Shown piece after piece: positions 1-5,996 of a DNA stretch of 64,000 bases; the stretch's first letter is position 1, and the number at the start of each line of letters is the position of its first letter. The notes below the pieces were generated by a model. The model was not told the DNA's origin, ran no database searches, and saw nothing but the letters and a program-made list of their open reading frames with translations. The position numbers and the translations under genes were made by a program. This DNA is from a virus: positions 1 through 64,000 of IMG/VR virus record IMGVR_UViG_3300031884_000939. One strand, 5' to 3'.

Positions 1-92
1 GTTAGTGTTCGGGTGACCCGTTTGGTCAATCCGCGATCTATATACCATTGCAAGTTAATAACACCCATCCAATTTGTAGAATACCTAATCAT
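1..92 (-). CDS. Conserved phage protein, N-terminal part (runs off window)
   Basis: The ATG lies 2 nt past the stop of the 89-aa gene before it and has a good ribosome site (GGAG, 7 nt away). The 30 visible codons begin MIRYSTNWMGVINLQWY. This resembles the start of a small hypothetical protein ('YSTNWMG...WY') that I recall from T4-like phages. The frame is open to the window edge, so length and function cannot be judged. Confidence 0.65.
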   Translation of the reverse strand, partial: MIRYSTNWMGVINLQWYIDRGLTKRVTRTL

Positions 93-94
93 CG

Positions 95-364
95 TTAACT
101 CCAGGCCAAACGGAAAAAGGTTGCCAACTGCTCGGAAGCAAATCTATAGCCCAATTCGGTCTGCTGATAATCGGTTCCACACTGATAGCCATGATCAACT
201 AACCACTGACTCATGCCTTCGCATCGTTGAGCGATTTCTTTACGGATCTCAAGTCTGTCCTGATTCTTACCTGTGCCTAGACTAGTATAGCGACGCACCA
301 AATCCGCATAAAACGGTTCGGTATCTACAGCAATACAAAGATGTGGGTATAGTAGTTGACTCAT
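95..364 (-). CDS. Hypothetical protein, 89 aa
   Basis: I do not recognise the family. The protein is soluble-looking, with a basic/acidic middle (RLEIRKEIAQR) and an aromatic C-terminus (FFRLAWS). The start is fixed by a sigma70 promoter whose TATAAT ends exactly 6 nt before the ATG. The mRNA should therefore begin at or next to the ATG, and no Shine-Dalgarno is possible. The gene is followed 2 nt later by the next start codon. Confidence 0.65.
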   Translation of the reverse strand: MSQLLYPHLCIAVDTEPFYADLVRRYTSLGTGKNQDRLEIRKEIAQRCEGMSQWLVDHGYQCGTDYQQTELGYRFASEQLATFFRLAWS

Positions 365-370
365 GCTACT

Positions 371-399
371 ATTATACTATCTTCAGTATTAAGAGTCAA
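371..399 (-). promoter_or_regulatory. Sigma70 promoter (leaderless)
   Basis: TTGACT, 17-nt spacer, TATAAT, then 6 nt to the ATG at 364. It matches the host consensus closely, so it is probably an early promoter. Confidence 0.8.
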
Positions 400-520
400 G
401 TCGTAAAAACCCACTAAAGTGTGCTTCTGTGAGAGGCAGGGTGGGTATGTGGCTTTTTGGCTACAGTTTTATTGTTTGGTGGCCAATCTTTCCACGGCTT
501 GTTGAGCCATGGCCCGGAAT

Positions 521-550
521 GGACCCGAGGAAGGACTACATTACGGGTCC
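521..550 (-). other. Hairpin overlapping the phosphoesterase stop codon
   Basis: GGACCCG and CGGGTCC form a 7-bp stem around the TAG stop of the phosphoesterase gene. There is no T-run after it, so it is more likely an mRNA-stabilising hairpin than a terminator. Confidence 0.35.
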
Positions 551-1141
551 ATTCCCATTCTTAAATCCGACTTCCCCTCCCTGCTCTTTAATCCTCTTTA
601 ATACATCTTCAAATAAGATTGGAGCAAAGTCGGGTAGTTGTTCAACGGACACATTGAAATATCGTGGATCAATCTCGTCGCTATATAGAATTTTGCCGGT
701 CTTGGCATCAACTCCGCGTGGCTTCATTACACGATTGGCGTGGAGGTGGCCGTGGATTGAGCAACCAAATCTACCTAGCGATTCTTCATGAATAGGAATA
801 TGGCTAAGAATCATTCCATTCATCACATGATATGCACGAAGTTCACGGAAGTATTTCCGGTAGTCCTCATCTTTAAAAATGTCGTGATTACCACGAATAA
901 GAACCTTGTCTCCGTTAAGTCTATCCATAATAGGCAATGCTTTTCGATTCATAACAACATCACCTAAGTGGTAAACTTTGTCGTTAGGTCGTACTCTTTC
1001 GTTCCATGCTGTAATCATGGCCTCATCCATCTCCTCAGCAGAGTCCCACGGGCGAAGTTTTGTAACCCCATCACTACGAGTGAAGCGACATACACCGGCA
1101 TGACCAAAGTGTGTATCGCTAACTAAAAATACTGCTGGCAT
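536..1141 (-). CDS. Calcineurin-like metallophosphoesterase
   Basis: 201 aa with all the dinuclear-metal motifs of the family: DTHFGH (D9, H11), GDVV (D61), GNHD (84-87), an H114/H118 pair (HIPIH) and HGHLH (130-134). Such enzymes hydrolyse phosphomono- or diesters; small phage versions are often annotated as phosphohydrolases of unknown substrate. The start is supported by a 30-nt leader with SD GAAAGGAG, 5 nt from the ATG, and a perfect-consensus sigma70 promoter. It is the first gene after the tRNA array. The exact substrate is unknown; a polynucleotide or nucleotide role is a guess. Confidence 0.9.
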   Translation of the reverse strand: MPAVFLVSDTHFGHAGVCRFTRSDGVTKLRPWDSAEEMDEAMITAWNERVRPNDKVYHLGDVVMNRKALPIMDRLNGDKVLIRGNHDIFKDEDYRKYFRELRAYHVMNGMILSHIPIHEESLGRFGCSIHGHLHANRVMKPRGVDAKTGKILYSDEIDPRYFNVSVEQLPDFAPILFEDVLKRIKEQGGEVGFKNGNGPVM

Positions 1142-1171
1142 ATTATGCTCCTTTCTCTAAGTTAATAAAAC

Positions 1172-1200
1172 ATTATACTATAAAAGTATTTTTTTGTCAA
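1172..1200 (-). promoter_or_regulatory. Perfect-consensus sigma70 promoter
   Basis: TTGACA, 17-nt spacer, TATAAT on the minus strand. It drives the metallophosphoesterase with a normal leader containing an SD. Confidence 0.85.
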
Positions 1201-1203
1201 TTC

Positions 1204-1279
1204 TGGTGGAAATGGAGGGATTCGAACCCCCGACCTTGTCCGTATGAAGGACCTGCTCTACCAACTAAGCTACATTTCC
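1204..1279 (-). tRNA. tRNA-Met(CAT), elongator-like
   Basis: Full cloverleaf with acceptor GGAAATG/CATTTCC, anticodon loop TTCATAC, normal T-loop TTCGAAT and encoded CCA. The G1-C72 pair rules out an initiator. CAT could also be a lysidine-modified Ile tRNA, but the D-arm looks like elongator Met. It is the last tRNA of the array in the direction of transcription. Confidence 0.9.
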
Positions 1280-1303
1280 GTAAATGAAAAAAGGCGTAGA
1301 GTA

Positions 1304-1705
1304 TTATCCCCAAACCTCTTTATATTTTTCTAAAGCCTTTTTTCTTGCTAACACAAGTCTAATTTTCATTTCATCCGAAATGTCTTGTACATCAGCTGTT
1401 TGGTCGACTAGCTCTGGACGACGATATCCAATTTGAAACTCTGGAGTTTCATCGTAATAGTCATCATCGTTATCATTTAAAAATACACGAGCTAACGGTC
1501 GCTTAGGTAGATGTAGTTTTGCCTTCGTTCTTGTGATGATAGCACGGACCCGACCGTTTGCTGTCGCAGTTGGGGCAACCCATTCTAAGCGATTGGAATC
1601 CAAAGACTGTGCCAACTCGGCTGAGCTTTTCTGGCTTATTATTACTAAAGTCGCGAGTGTTAATACTTGTAACAGGGTGGGTATACATGAGTTTCTCCTA
1701 AGCAT
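1304..1705 (-). CDS. Hypothetical protein, possible signal peptide; start uncertain
   Basis: 133 aa in this frame. The C-terminal two thirds is clearly coding-like: acidic stretch FLNDNDDDYYDE, then a charged helical tail KIRLVLARKKALEKYKE. The N-terminus reads as a weak signal peptide (MLRRN, hydrophobic stretch LLQVLTLATLVIIS, then SSA). The AGGAG that would be the best ribosome site lies inside these first codons and points at a different ATG (1688) in another frame, which opens a 61-aa ORF. Either the downstream frame is reached by frameshifting, or the true start is the ATG at 1705 without an SD. Function unknown. Confidence 0.6.
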   Translation of the reverse strand: MLRRNSCIPTLLQVLTLATLVIISQKSSAELAQSLDSNRLEWVAPTATANGRVRAIITRTKAKLHLPKRPLARVFLNDNDDDYYDETPEFQIGYRRPELVDQTADVQDISDEMKIRLVLARKKALEKYKEVWG

Positions 1706-1766
1706 ACTATATTAACGCTTAAGAGTTACACTAAGTTGACAATAATATTGCCAAAATTATATCTTT

Positions 1767-1841
1767 TGGTCCGGCGTACAGGAATCGAACCCATATTCAT
1801 CGGGTAGAAGCCGATTGTACTATCCATTGTACTAACGCCAG
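1767..1841 (-). tRNA. tRNA-Arg(TCT)
   Basis: Acceptor CTGGCGT/ACGCCGG, anticodon loop CTTCTAC, T-loop TTCGATT, encoded CCA. It reads AGA/AGG. Its 5' end abuts structured RNA A (1843-1963), so RNase P cleavage here would also set that RNA's 3' end. Confidence 0.95.
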
Positions 1842-1842
1842 C

Positions 1843-1963
1843 TTATATTGAAACACACTAGAAGAACCGTGACGAGCGGATTCATTTACCTTCCTCCAAC
1901 AAGCGGAAGCCCATACCGGTCAGATATGGTGCCACTACTAAGGATTAATGTGCTTCAATATAA
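1843..1963 (-). ncRNA. Structured RNA A between tRNA-Lys and tRNA-Arg
   Basis: A 121-nt segment closed by a 15-bp terminal stem with one mismatch (TTATATTGAA arms at 1843-1857 and 1949-1963). It has internal hairpins CCATA...TATGG and CTTCC...GGAAG. It fills the space between tRNA-Lys (3' end 1966) and tRNA-Arg (5' end 1841) to within 1-2 nt, so tRNA processing enzymes would release it. No ORF is evident. Function unknown; T4 also has stable non-tRNA RNAs (RNA C and RNA D) in its tRNA cluster. Confidence 0.6.
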
Positions 1964-2138
1964 ACTGGTCCAGGCGCAGAGATTTGAACTCTGAAAGTTC
2001 GGGTAAAAGCCGAATATGATAGCCAGTTTCATCACACCTGGATTGTTTTTCTTGCTTGCGTAGAGCTTTATTGCTCTTGCGGTGCGAGCCCGCTTTCCGT
2101 TTATTTGCTAGTACAGCAAATATATTTCTTGCTTTCAT
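1938..2138 (-). CDS. Small basic protein whose ORF runs through tRNA-Lys
   Basis: 66 codons. The start is strong (AAAGGAG 6 nt before the ATG). The first ~34 residues are very basic (NKRKAGSHRKSNKALRKQEK), as in small nucleic-acid-binding proteins. The rest of the ORF is simply the tRNA-Lys sequence (1966-2041) read through, so the C-terminal half is probably not a selected protein. I do not recognise a family. RNase P cutting at 2041 would remove half the message, including the stop. Confidence 0.5.
   Translation of the reverse strand: MKARNIFAVLANKRKAGSHRKSNKALRKQEKQSRCDETGYHIRLLPELSEFKSLRLDQFILKHINP
1966..2041 (-). tRNA. tRNA-Lys(TTT)
   Basis: Acceptor CCAGGTG/CGCCTGG, anticodon loop CTTTTAC, T-loop TTCAAAT, encoded CCA. 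It lies wholly inside the 3' half of the small basic ORF 1938-2138. Confidence 0.92.
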
Positions 2139-2150
2139 TTTACTTCTCCT

Positions 2151-2570
2151 TTAAAAATCTGTTAGTGGAACTAGTTCCTCTAAATTTACAACATCGGTCC
2201 AATCTTCAATATGGCCCGAGTAGTAACCGTTGTGTTCGTTGCGTACTTCAAAATCAATATATCCACGGTTAGTGCGAATAGTAAAGAAGCCATCTTCGAC
2301 TACTTCTGCGTATTCGTCATCTGTCTCAACATTGACCCACTCTTTTTCTTCTACAGCAGTAACTAACGCACCACGTAGCAAATCAAAAGTGTTACCTTCT
2401 CCAATTACATCTCTACCTTGAAAGTGATTAATGTAAACAGTATTACAACAATCGCCACATACATAAAATCCTAATACTTCTCCTTCGATGGTACGAAATG
2501 CAACTCTATCATGGTCTTCGTTTAGGAAAATACCATTAATGCGTTTTCCAACTAGCTTGTTTAAAACCAT
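2151..2570 (-). CDS. DUF7448-like phage protein, 139 aa
   Basis: The pattern GKRINGIFLNEDHDRVAF..., then GFYVCGDCCNTVYINHF, matches my recollection of the DUF7448 family of small phage/bacterial proteins of unknown function. The CGDCC cysteine cluster (residues ~38-42) could bind a metal. The C-terminal half is very acidic. The start has AAAGGAG, 6 nt before the ATG. It stands between tRNA-Lys and tRNA-His. Confidence 0.75.
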   Translation of the reverse strand: MVLNKLVGKRINGIFLNEDHDRVAFRTIEGEVLGFYVCGDCCNTVYINHFQGRDVIGEGNTFDLLRGALVTAVEEKEWVNVETDDEYAEVVEDGFFTIRTNRGYIDFEVRNEHNGYYSGHIEDWTDVVNLEELVPLTDF

Positions 2571-2604
2571 GCCATTCTCCTTTTAAAATTTAAAACATAT
2601 TAGG

Positions 2605-2677
2605 GGTGACCTGTGGAATTCGAATCCACCCTATCGGAATCACAATCCGAGGTGCTAACCGCTAACACTAAGGCCAC
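2605..2677 (-). tRNA. tRNA-His(GTG)
   Basis: Acceptor GTGGCCT/AGGTCAC, anticodon loop TTGTGAT, T-loop TTCGAAT, discriminator C. The 3' end is followed by CCT, so CCA is not fully encoded. The base before G1 is T, so the usual encoded G-1 of bacterial tRNA-His is not obvious. Confidence 0.88.
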
Positions 2678-2691
2678 ACCTAATATGTCTA

Positions 2692-2767
2692 TGGTGCACC
2701 CTCTTGGTTACGCTCCAAGCCATCCAGCTCTTAGAGCTGGCGCTTCCACTAGGTTAGCTTAGGGTGC
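2692..2767 (-). tRNA. Atypical tRNA, anticodon TAA (Leu-like, class I)
   Basis: A complete cloverleaf with acceptor GCACCCT/AGGGTGC, anticodon stem CCAGC/GCTGG, T-stem CTTGG/CCAAG and encoded CCA. Three things are odd: base 33 is C instead of T (loop TCTAAGA), the T-loop is AGCGTAA instead of TTCRANY, and the variable loop is short although Leu tRNAs are class II. A proper tRNA-Leu(TAA) exists at 4672-4757. It could be a decoy, a special-purpose tRNA or a decayed gene. Nucleotides 7-9 also form the stop codon of the ORF before it. Confidence 0.7.
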
Positions 2768-2977
2768 TCTACCTCTTGATATCCAACCATCATAGTTGTC
2801 GACATCTTTTACTTCGTCTACTCCTAGTTTACTCGTGCAGTTAGGATTTTCACTACACATCGTAACAAAGGTATGTCCAAGGCTACGATGGAATTGAGAC
2901 GCAGATAATGCCATACTTAAATCATCAAACACTTCTGCGTGTGGTTTATTATCCACAGTATAATAAACTTTAAACAT
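2759..2977 (-). CDS. Hypothetical protein, stop codon inside a tRNA
   Basis: 72 aa from the ATG at 2977 (an in-frame GTG lies at 2983). Mixed alpha/beta-looking sequence (MFKVYYTVDNKPHAEVFDD...), family not recognised. Its last codons GCA CCC TAA are nucleotides 1-9 of the atypical tRNA at 2692-2767, so RNase P cleavage would remove the stop codon. Confidence 0.65.
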   Translation of the reverse strand: MFKVYYTVDNKPHAEVFDDLSMALSASQFHRSLGHTFVTMCSENPNCTSKLGVDEVKDVDNYDGWISRGRAP

Positions 2978-2993
2978 ATTCACTTTCTAAAAT

Positions 2994-3067
2994 TGGTACC
3001 TCGTGATGGTGTCGAACCACCGAGACCCACTTGTAAGGAGGGCAGTATACCGTTTACTTAACGAGGC
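2994..3067 (-). tRNA. tRNA-Val(TAC)
   Basis: Acceptor GCCTCGT/ACGAGGT, anticodon loop CTTACAA, T-loop TTCGACA, encoded CCA. One T-T mismatch in the anticodon stem. Confidence 0.92.
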
Positions 3068-3070
3068 ATT

Positions 3071-3144
3071 TGGTAGAGGTACTAAGATTTGAACTTAGAC
3101 TAATGCCTTCAAAGGGCACGGTGCTGCCGTTACACTATACCTCA
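3071..3144 (-). tRNA. tRNA-Gln(TTG)
   Basis: It starts TGAGGTA with a weak T1-T72 end, as expected for tRNA-Gln. Anticodon loop CTTTGAA, T-loop TTCAAAT, encoded CCA. Confidence 0.93.
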
Positions 3145-3150
3145 ACAGTT

Positions 3151-3224
3151 TGGTTGCGGGTTCTGGAATCGCACCAGAGACTAGGGCTTATGAGACCCTC
3201 GAGATACTCCTTCTCCAACCCGCG
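3151..3224 (-). tRNA. Initiator tRNA-fMet(CAT)
   Basis: It begins CGCGGGT and ends ACCCGCA-A-CCA, giving the C1-A72 mismatch that defines bacterial initiator tRNA. The anticodon loop CTCATAA is identical to the E. coli initiator. The T-loop is TGCGATT, with G at 55. Phage-encoded initiator tRNAs are uncommon. Confidence 0.9.
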
Positions 3225-3230
3225 ATAGAT

Positions 3231-3305
3231 TGGTGGACCGTGGGAGAGTCGAACTCCCTACTCCTGCGTGCAAGGCAGGTGTGTTCCCAATTATACCAAC
3301 AGCCC
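3231..3305 (-). tRNA. tRNA-Ala(TGC)
   Basis: Acceptor GGGCTGT/ACGGTCC with wobble pairs, anticodon loop CTTGCAC, T-loop TTCGACT, encoded CCA. Its first 15 nt are also the last codons and stop of the HNH gene before it. Confidence 0.93.
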
Positions 3306-3737
3306 TAAATTCTTTTGCCATTCATTAATAAATGGCAATACTTCGTGTTTCCATTTGCTATGAACCATCTCGTGATGATTTGGGCATAGCGGTATTAAAT
3401 TACTGGGCTTGTTATTTTTTCTATTCTCATCAATATGATGGATAGCAACAATCTTGTCAAACCCGCAAATAATACACTTGTGTTCGTGATGCTGTTTTGC
3501 TATAGTCGCATAATGTGTGGCATTGTCTTTCCACCAAGAGCTTCTGTTATTAGCACAACTTCTACTACAAAATCTAGCTGTTTCAAATTGTTTGGTATTT
3601 TGTCTACCAGTCCAAACAAATTCTTTATTACAGCATCCGCAAATTTTAGTATGATCTTTTACTGGACCATACTTTCTATTTACTTTTGCTATTTGACCAG
3701 CTTTATAAGATTCTGTATAATATTTTCCGTTATTCAT
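3291..3737 (-). CDS. HNH homing endonuclease, stop inside tRNA-Ala
   Basis: 148 aa. The N-terminal part has a zinc-finger-like CGCC...C...C pattern. The C-terminal part has a treble-clef HNH domain: CIICG, then the core AIHHIDENRKNNKPSNL, then CPNHHEMVH. The family cuts DNA and typically spreads between phages as a free-standing mobile gene. The last codons (NLGLLV-stop) are nucleotides 1-15 of tRNA-Ala, as if the gene inserted directly upstream of the tRNA and borrowed its stop. No strong SD. Confidence 0.88.
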   Translation of the reverse strand: MNNGKYYTESYKAGQIAKVNRKYGPVKDHTKICGCCNKEFVWTGRQNTKQFETARFCSRSCANNRSSWWKDNATHYATIAKQHHEHKCIICGFDKIVAIHHIDENRKNNKPSNLIPLCPNHHEMVHSKWKHEVLPFINEWQKNLGLLV

Positions 3738-3752
3738 AATTTTTAATTACTT

Positions 3753-3826
3753 TGGAGCGGGTAGAGAGAATCGAACTCTCAACTAAACCTTGGCAAGGTC
3801 TCGGGTTACCATTACACCATACCCGC
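3753..3826 (-). tRNA. tRNA-Gly(GCC)
   Basis: Acceptor GCGGGTA/TACCCGC, anticodon loop TTGCCAA, T-loop TTCGATT, discriminator T, encoded CCA. Confidence 0.95.
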
Positions 3827-3830
3827 AAAT

Positions 3831-4346
3831 TTATAAAATACTTTCTAATAACTTCCTAACATCTAATGTAATAGGTTGTAAGTTATTTACTACTGTAGAA
3901 TCTTTACATATCCAATTAGCAACAGGCAGTCCTGGTTTTAAATTAAACTGCCCGCTTTTTGTTTCAAGATTCCTATTACATTCGTCCCACGATAATTGCG
4001 ATATAGCAAACTTATGCGGGGCTGACTGAATACATAACAAATAATCAAATGATTGATTAAATTTAGACTTATTAGTATTTTGAAGTGAAACTCGTCCTGT
4101 AATTGTATTCTTCGGTGAAAACATATCAGCTACTGATTTAAATTCATATTTTGTATTAGTTTCTAAATCAATGCTATCATATCCTTCCTGGTCAACATAC
4201 TTTAATCTTCCGTCTGTTGCTTTCTCTAATGCTAATGCTAGAACTTCGCCTTTGAGAAATCTATAAGATGGCTTATTAAGTTGCTTGCCAAGTTTAACTA
4301 AACAATCAACTACGGGTTGATAATCTACATCCTTCAAAAAACTCAT
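3831..4346 (-). CDS. Putative PD-(D/E)XK nuclease
   Basis: 171 aa. The segment YDSIDLETNTKYEFKS (residues ~56-71) gives the D...E-x-K arrangement of restriction-endonuclease-fold nucleases, preceded by a helical N-terminal region. No other family features are recognised. It ends 4 nt before tRNA-Gly(GCC) and begins just past tRNA-Gly(TCC), so it occupies the same kind of inter-tRNA site as the HNH genes and may be another mobile endonuclease. A restriction or recombination role is equally possible. Confidence 0.55.
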   Translation of the reverse strand: MSFLKDVDYQPVVDCLVKLGKQLNKPSYRFLKGEVLALALEKATDGRLKYVDQEGYDSIDLETNTKYEFKSVADMFSPKNTITGRVSLQNTNKSKFNQSFDYLLCIQSAPHKFAISQLSWDECNRNLETKSGQFNLKPGLPVANWICKDSTVVNNLQPITLDVRKLLESIL

Positions 4347-4360
4347 AAGTTCCTTTAATT

Positions 4361-4434
4361 TGGAGCGGGATAAGAGAATCGAACTCTTGACCGAAGATTG
4401 GAAATCTGCTGTTTTACCATTAAACTAATCCCGC
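4361..4434 (-). tRNA. tRNA-Gly(TCC)
   Basis: Acceptor GCGGGAT/ATCCCGC, anticodon loop TTTCCAA, T-loop TTCGATT, discriminator T, encoded CCA. Structured RNA C lies immediately upstream. Confidence 0.93.
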
Positions 4435-4633
4435 ATTGGTGTCGTAACGGCAGGGCCCTTCAGGATGAGTTACGACGTTACTACATTGAGGCATTGCACC
4501 GTAGCTTACGCTACCCCCATCAACTGCCTCAAATTTTGTGTAGGGCTTCCACCTACTCCCACCTCGCTTTAAAGTCTGCGTGTCCAAGACTTAGTTCTAT
4601 TGCTAGAACTGAAAATGTTACTTTCTAATACTT
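4435..4633 (-). ncRNA. Structured RNA C: chain of five hairpins
   Basis: This ~200-nt stretch has no convincing ORF but contains five stems: GTCGTAAC/GTTACGAC (4441-4448 with 4469-4476); TTGAGGCA/TGCCTCAA (4486-4493 with 4525-4532), enclosing GTAGC/GCTAC (4501-4514); GTAGG/CCTAC (4540-4556); AAGTCT/AGACTT (4572-4592); and AGTTCTA/TAGAACT (4593-4610). It runs up to the 5' end of tRNA-Gly(TCC) and begins next to a tRNA 3' fragment. Function unknown. Confidence 0.6.
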
Positions 4634-4668
4634 TGGTACCTCGGGCCGGAATCGAACCGTTCGCGTTA
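4634..4668 (-). pseudogene. tRNA 3'-half remnant
   Basis: It reads as the T-arm plus acceptor 3' strand of a tRNA ending in CCGAGGT-ACCA, with T-loop TTCGATT, but there is no matching 5' half next to it and the T-stem is imperfect. The end resembles tRNA-Val. It is probably the scar of a deleted tRNA gene, or a tRNA-like 3' end for RNA C's precursor. Confidence 0.5.
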
Positions 4669-4671
4669 TAT

Positions 4672-4757
4672 TGGTGCCCGGAGCCGGACTCGAACCGGCA
4701 TGCCTTTTAAAGCGGAAGATTTTAAGTCTTCTATGTATACCATTTCATCACCCGGGC
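4672..4757 (-). tRNA. tRNA-Leu(TAA)
   Basis: Class II cloverleaf: acceptor GCCCGGG/TCCGGGC, anticodon loop CTTAAAA, long variable arm, T-loop TTCGAGT, encoded CCA. Its nucleotides 8-10 (TGA) are the stop codon of the HNH gene before it. Confidence 0.95.
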
Positions 4758-5212
4758 GTTTGATCTATCTTGCGCCAACCTTTAGGTTTACCACCTTTTC
4801 TGTTAGCGGCAATTTTTGCCTTATGTTCTTCCGACTTTGGTTTTCCTTTATTTCCAGATCCATTAGTATTACCTAACATTACTTTGCTATTCATAGCAGA
4901 TGCTTTTTCTAAACCATATTTTTCAACACGGCGTTCAAAAGGATTTTTATGTGTCCCAAACTCTTTACCATCAATGATGATATTATCGTAATCAGTGCCC
5001 CAATACAAATGTTTTGGATTACTACATTTACTATTATTACAAGCATGACACAACAGTATGCGCCCGCTTGGAATAGTTGTATCTAAATATTGTGCTAATA
5101 CACCTTTATGATTAGTAGAGTTACCGCCGCGTTCACAACAAGGCTCGGATAAGTCTAAGTGAGCCCTGCGTTCTTCGCGAGATTTTTTAATAAATTCTTC
5201 TACTATAATCAT
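4748..5212 (-). CDS. HNH homing endonuclease with NUMOD3-like tail, leaderless
   Basis: 154 aa from the ATG at 5212. The HNH core reads LLCHACNNSKCSNPKHLYWG followed by TDYDNI. The C-terminal SEEHKAKIAANRKGG is a NUMOD3-type DNA-binding motif found in phage homing endonucleases. The longer ORF to 5323 would run through tRNA-Leu(TAG) and is rejected, because a perfect sigma70 promoter ends 6 nt before this ATG. The last three codons and TGA lie in tRNA-Leu(TAA). Confidence 0.87.
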   Translation of the reverse strand: MIIVEEFIKKSREERRAHLDLSEPCCERGGNSTNHKGVLAQYLDTTIPSGRILLCHACNNSKCSNPKHLYWGTDYDNIIIDGKEFGTHKNPFERRVEKYGLEKASAMNSKVMLGNTNGSGNKGKPKSEEHKAKIAANRKGGKPKGWRKIDQTPG

Positions 5213-5218
5213 AACAGT

Positions 5219-5247
5219 ATTATATAGTAATAATTTATTACTGTCAA
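5219..5247 (-). promoter_or_regulatory. Perfect sigma70 promoter with palindromic spacer (leaderless)
   Basis: TTGACA, 17 nt, TATAAT, then 6 nt to the ATG. The spacer is itself an inverted repeat (AGTAATA/TATTACT), which could be an operator. Confidence 0.82.
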
Positions 5248-5253
5248 ATATTT

Positions 5254-5338
5254 TGGTGGGCAAGGAGAGACTCGAACTCTCACGCCTTGCGGCACTGGCT
5301 TCTAAGACCAGCATGGCTACCAATTACATCACTCACCC
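5254..5338 (-). tRNA. tRNA-Leu(TAG)
   Basis: Class II: acceptor GGGTGAG/CTTGCCC, anticodon loop CTTAGAA, variable arm GCCGCAAGGCG, T-loop TTCGAGT, encoded CCA. Nucleotides 4-6 (TGA) are the stop of the YkuK-like gene. Confidence 0.95.
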
Positions 5339-5803
5339 ATTTACTACTTTTAAACCTTTTAATCTATCTGCGGCATAACTAGCCGCAAACGCTTGTGGCT
5401 TAACTAGTGGCTCTACATTACATACGCCACGGATATAACCAATAGCTTGACTTACAACATTAGAACTAGCATGAATTTCGTTAGGATTAATATCTAAATG
5501 TACTTCTACAGCACGACCTTCTAATACTTCTGCTAATTTTAAATACAATTCACTAACCTTAAACACTTCAGTCATTAATCTAGTATTAGGTTTATCACAA
5601 CGGTCATAATCTCGTTCTCTAGTCACTTCACCAAATAACTTACAACCGTGATTACCGTCAATATGTACAACAATAGCGGCTGTATAGTCAGCATACCATT
5701 CTTTGCCACGCTTAATTCGTTCAGAGTCCACACCAATATAAATCTTAGTGTCTGGACCTTGAGCATCTATAAACTTTTTGATTTGTGGTATGTTAAACTT
5801 CAT
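5333..5803 (-). CDS. YkuK/DUF458 RNase H-like protein
   Basis: 156 aa from the ATG at 5803 (the longer ORF would cover tRNA-Trp). The pattern IYIGVDSERIKRG..., GEVTRERDYD, then HLDINPNEIHASSNVV matches the YkuK family, predicted RNase H-fold nucleases: acidic D in GVDSE, E in the RERD region and DINPNE. The cellular role of the family is unknown. It may act on RNA in the tRNA region where it sits. The SD is weak (AGAAAGAG). Its TGA stop lies in tRNA-Leu(TAG). Confidence 0.75.
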   Translation of the reverse strand: MKFNIPQIKKFIDAQGPDTKIYIGVDSERIKRGKEWYADYTAAIVVHIDGNHGCKLFGEVTRERDYDRCDKPNTRLMTEVFKVSELYLKLAEVLEGRAVEVHLDINPNEIHASSNVVSQAIGYIRGVCNVEPLVKPQAFAASYAADRLKGLKVVNG

Positions 5804-5824
5804 TATTCTCTTTCTTAAGTTATT

Positions 5825-5898
5825 TGGCGTCCCGGCAGGGATTCGAACCCCGACCAACAGTTTTGGAGACTGCGATGCTACCGTTACACTACCAAGAC
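5825..5898 (-). tRNA. tRNA-Trp(CCA)
   Basis: Acceptor GTCTTGG/CCGGGAC, anticodon loop CTCCAAA, T-loop TTCGAAT, discriminator G, encoded CCA. Confidence 0.95.
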
Positions 5899-5918
5899 GT
5901 TGTACTACTATTTAATGT

Positions 5919-5995
5919 TGGTGCCTCAACCTAGACTCGAACTAGGGACCCTTGCGTTATCAACACAATGCTCTAACCAACTGAGCTATTGAGGC
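5919..5995 (-). tRNA. tRNA-Ile(GAT)
   Basis: Acceptor GCCTCAA/TTGAGGC, anticodon loop TTGATAA, T-loop TTCGAGT, encoded CCA. One nt separates its 5' end from the CCA of tRNA-Arg(TCG). Confidence 0.96.
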
Positions 5996-5996
5996 A

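Noticed and set aside
365-535. A 13-codon ORF (MAQQAVERLATKQ) between the first two genes
   Set aside because: Too short and without a ribosome site.
429-791. Plus-strand 120-codon ORF opposite the phosphoesterase
   Set aside because: The minus strand carries all phosphoesterase motifs; this frame has no RBS and odd composition.
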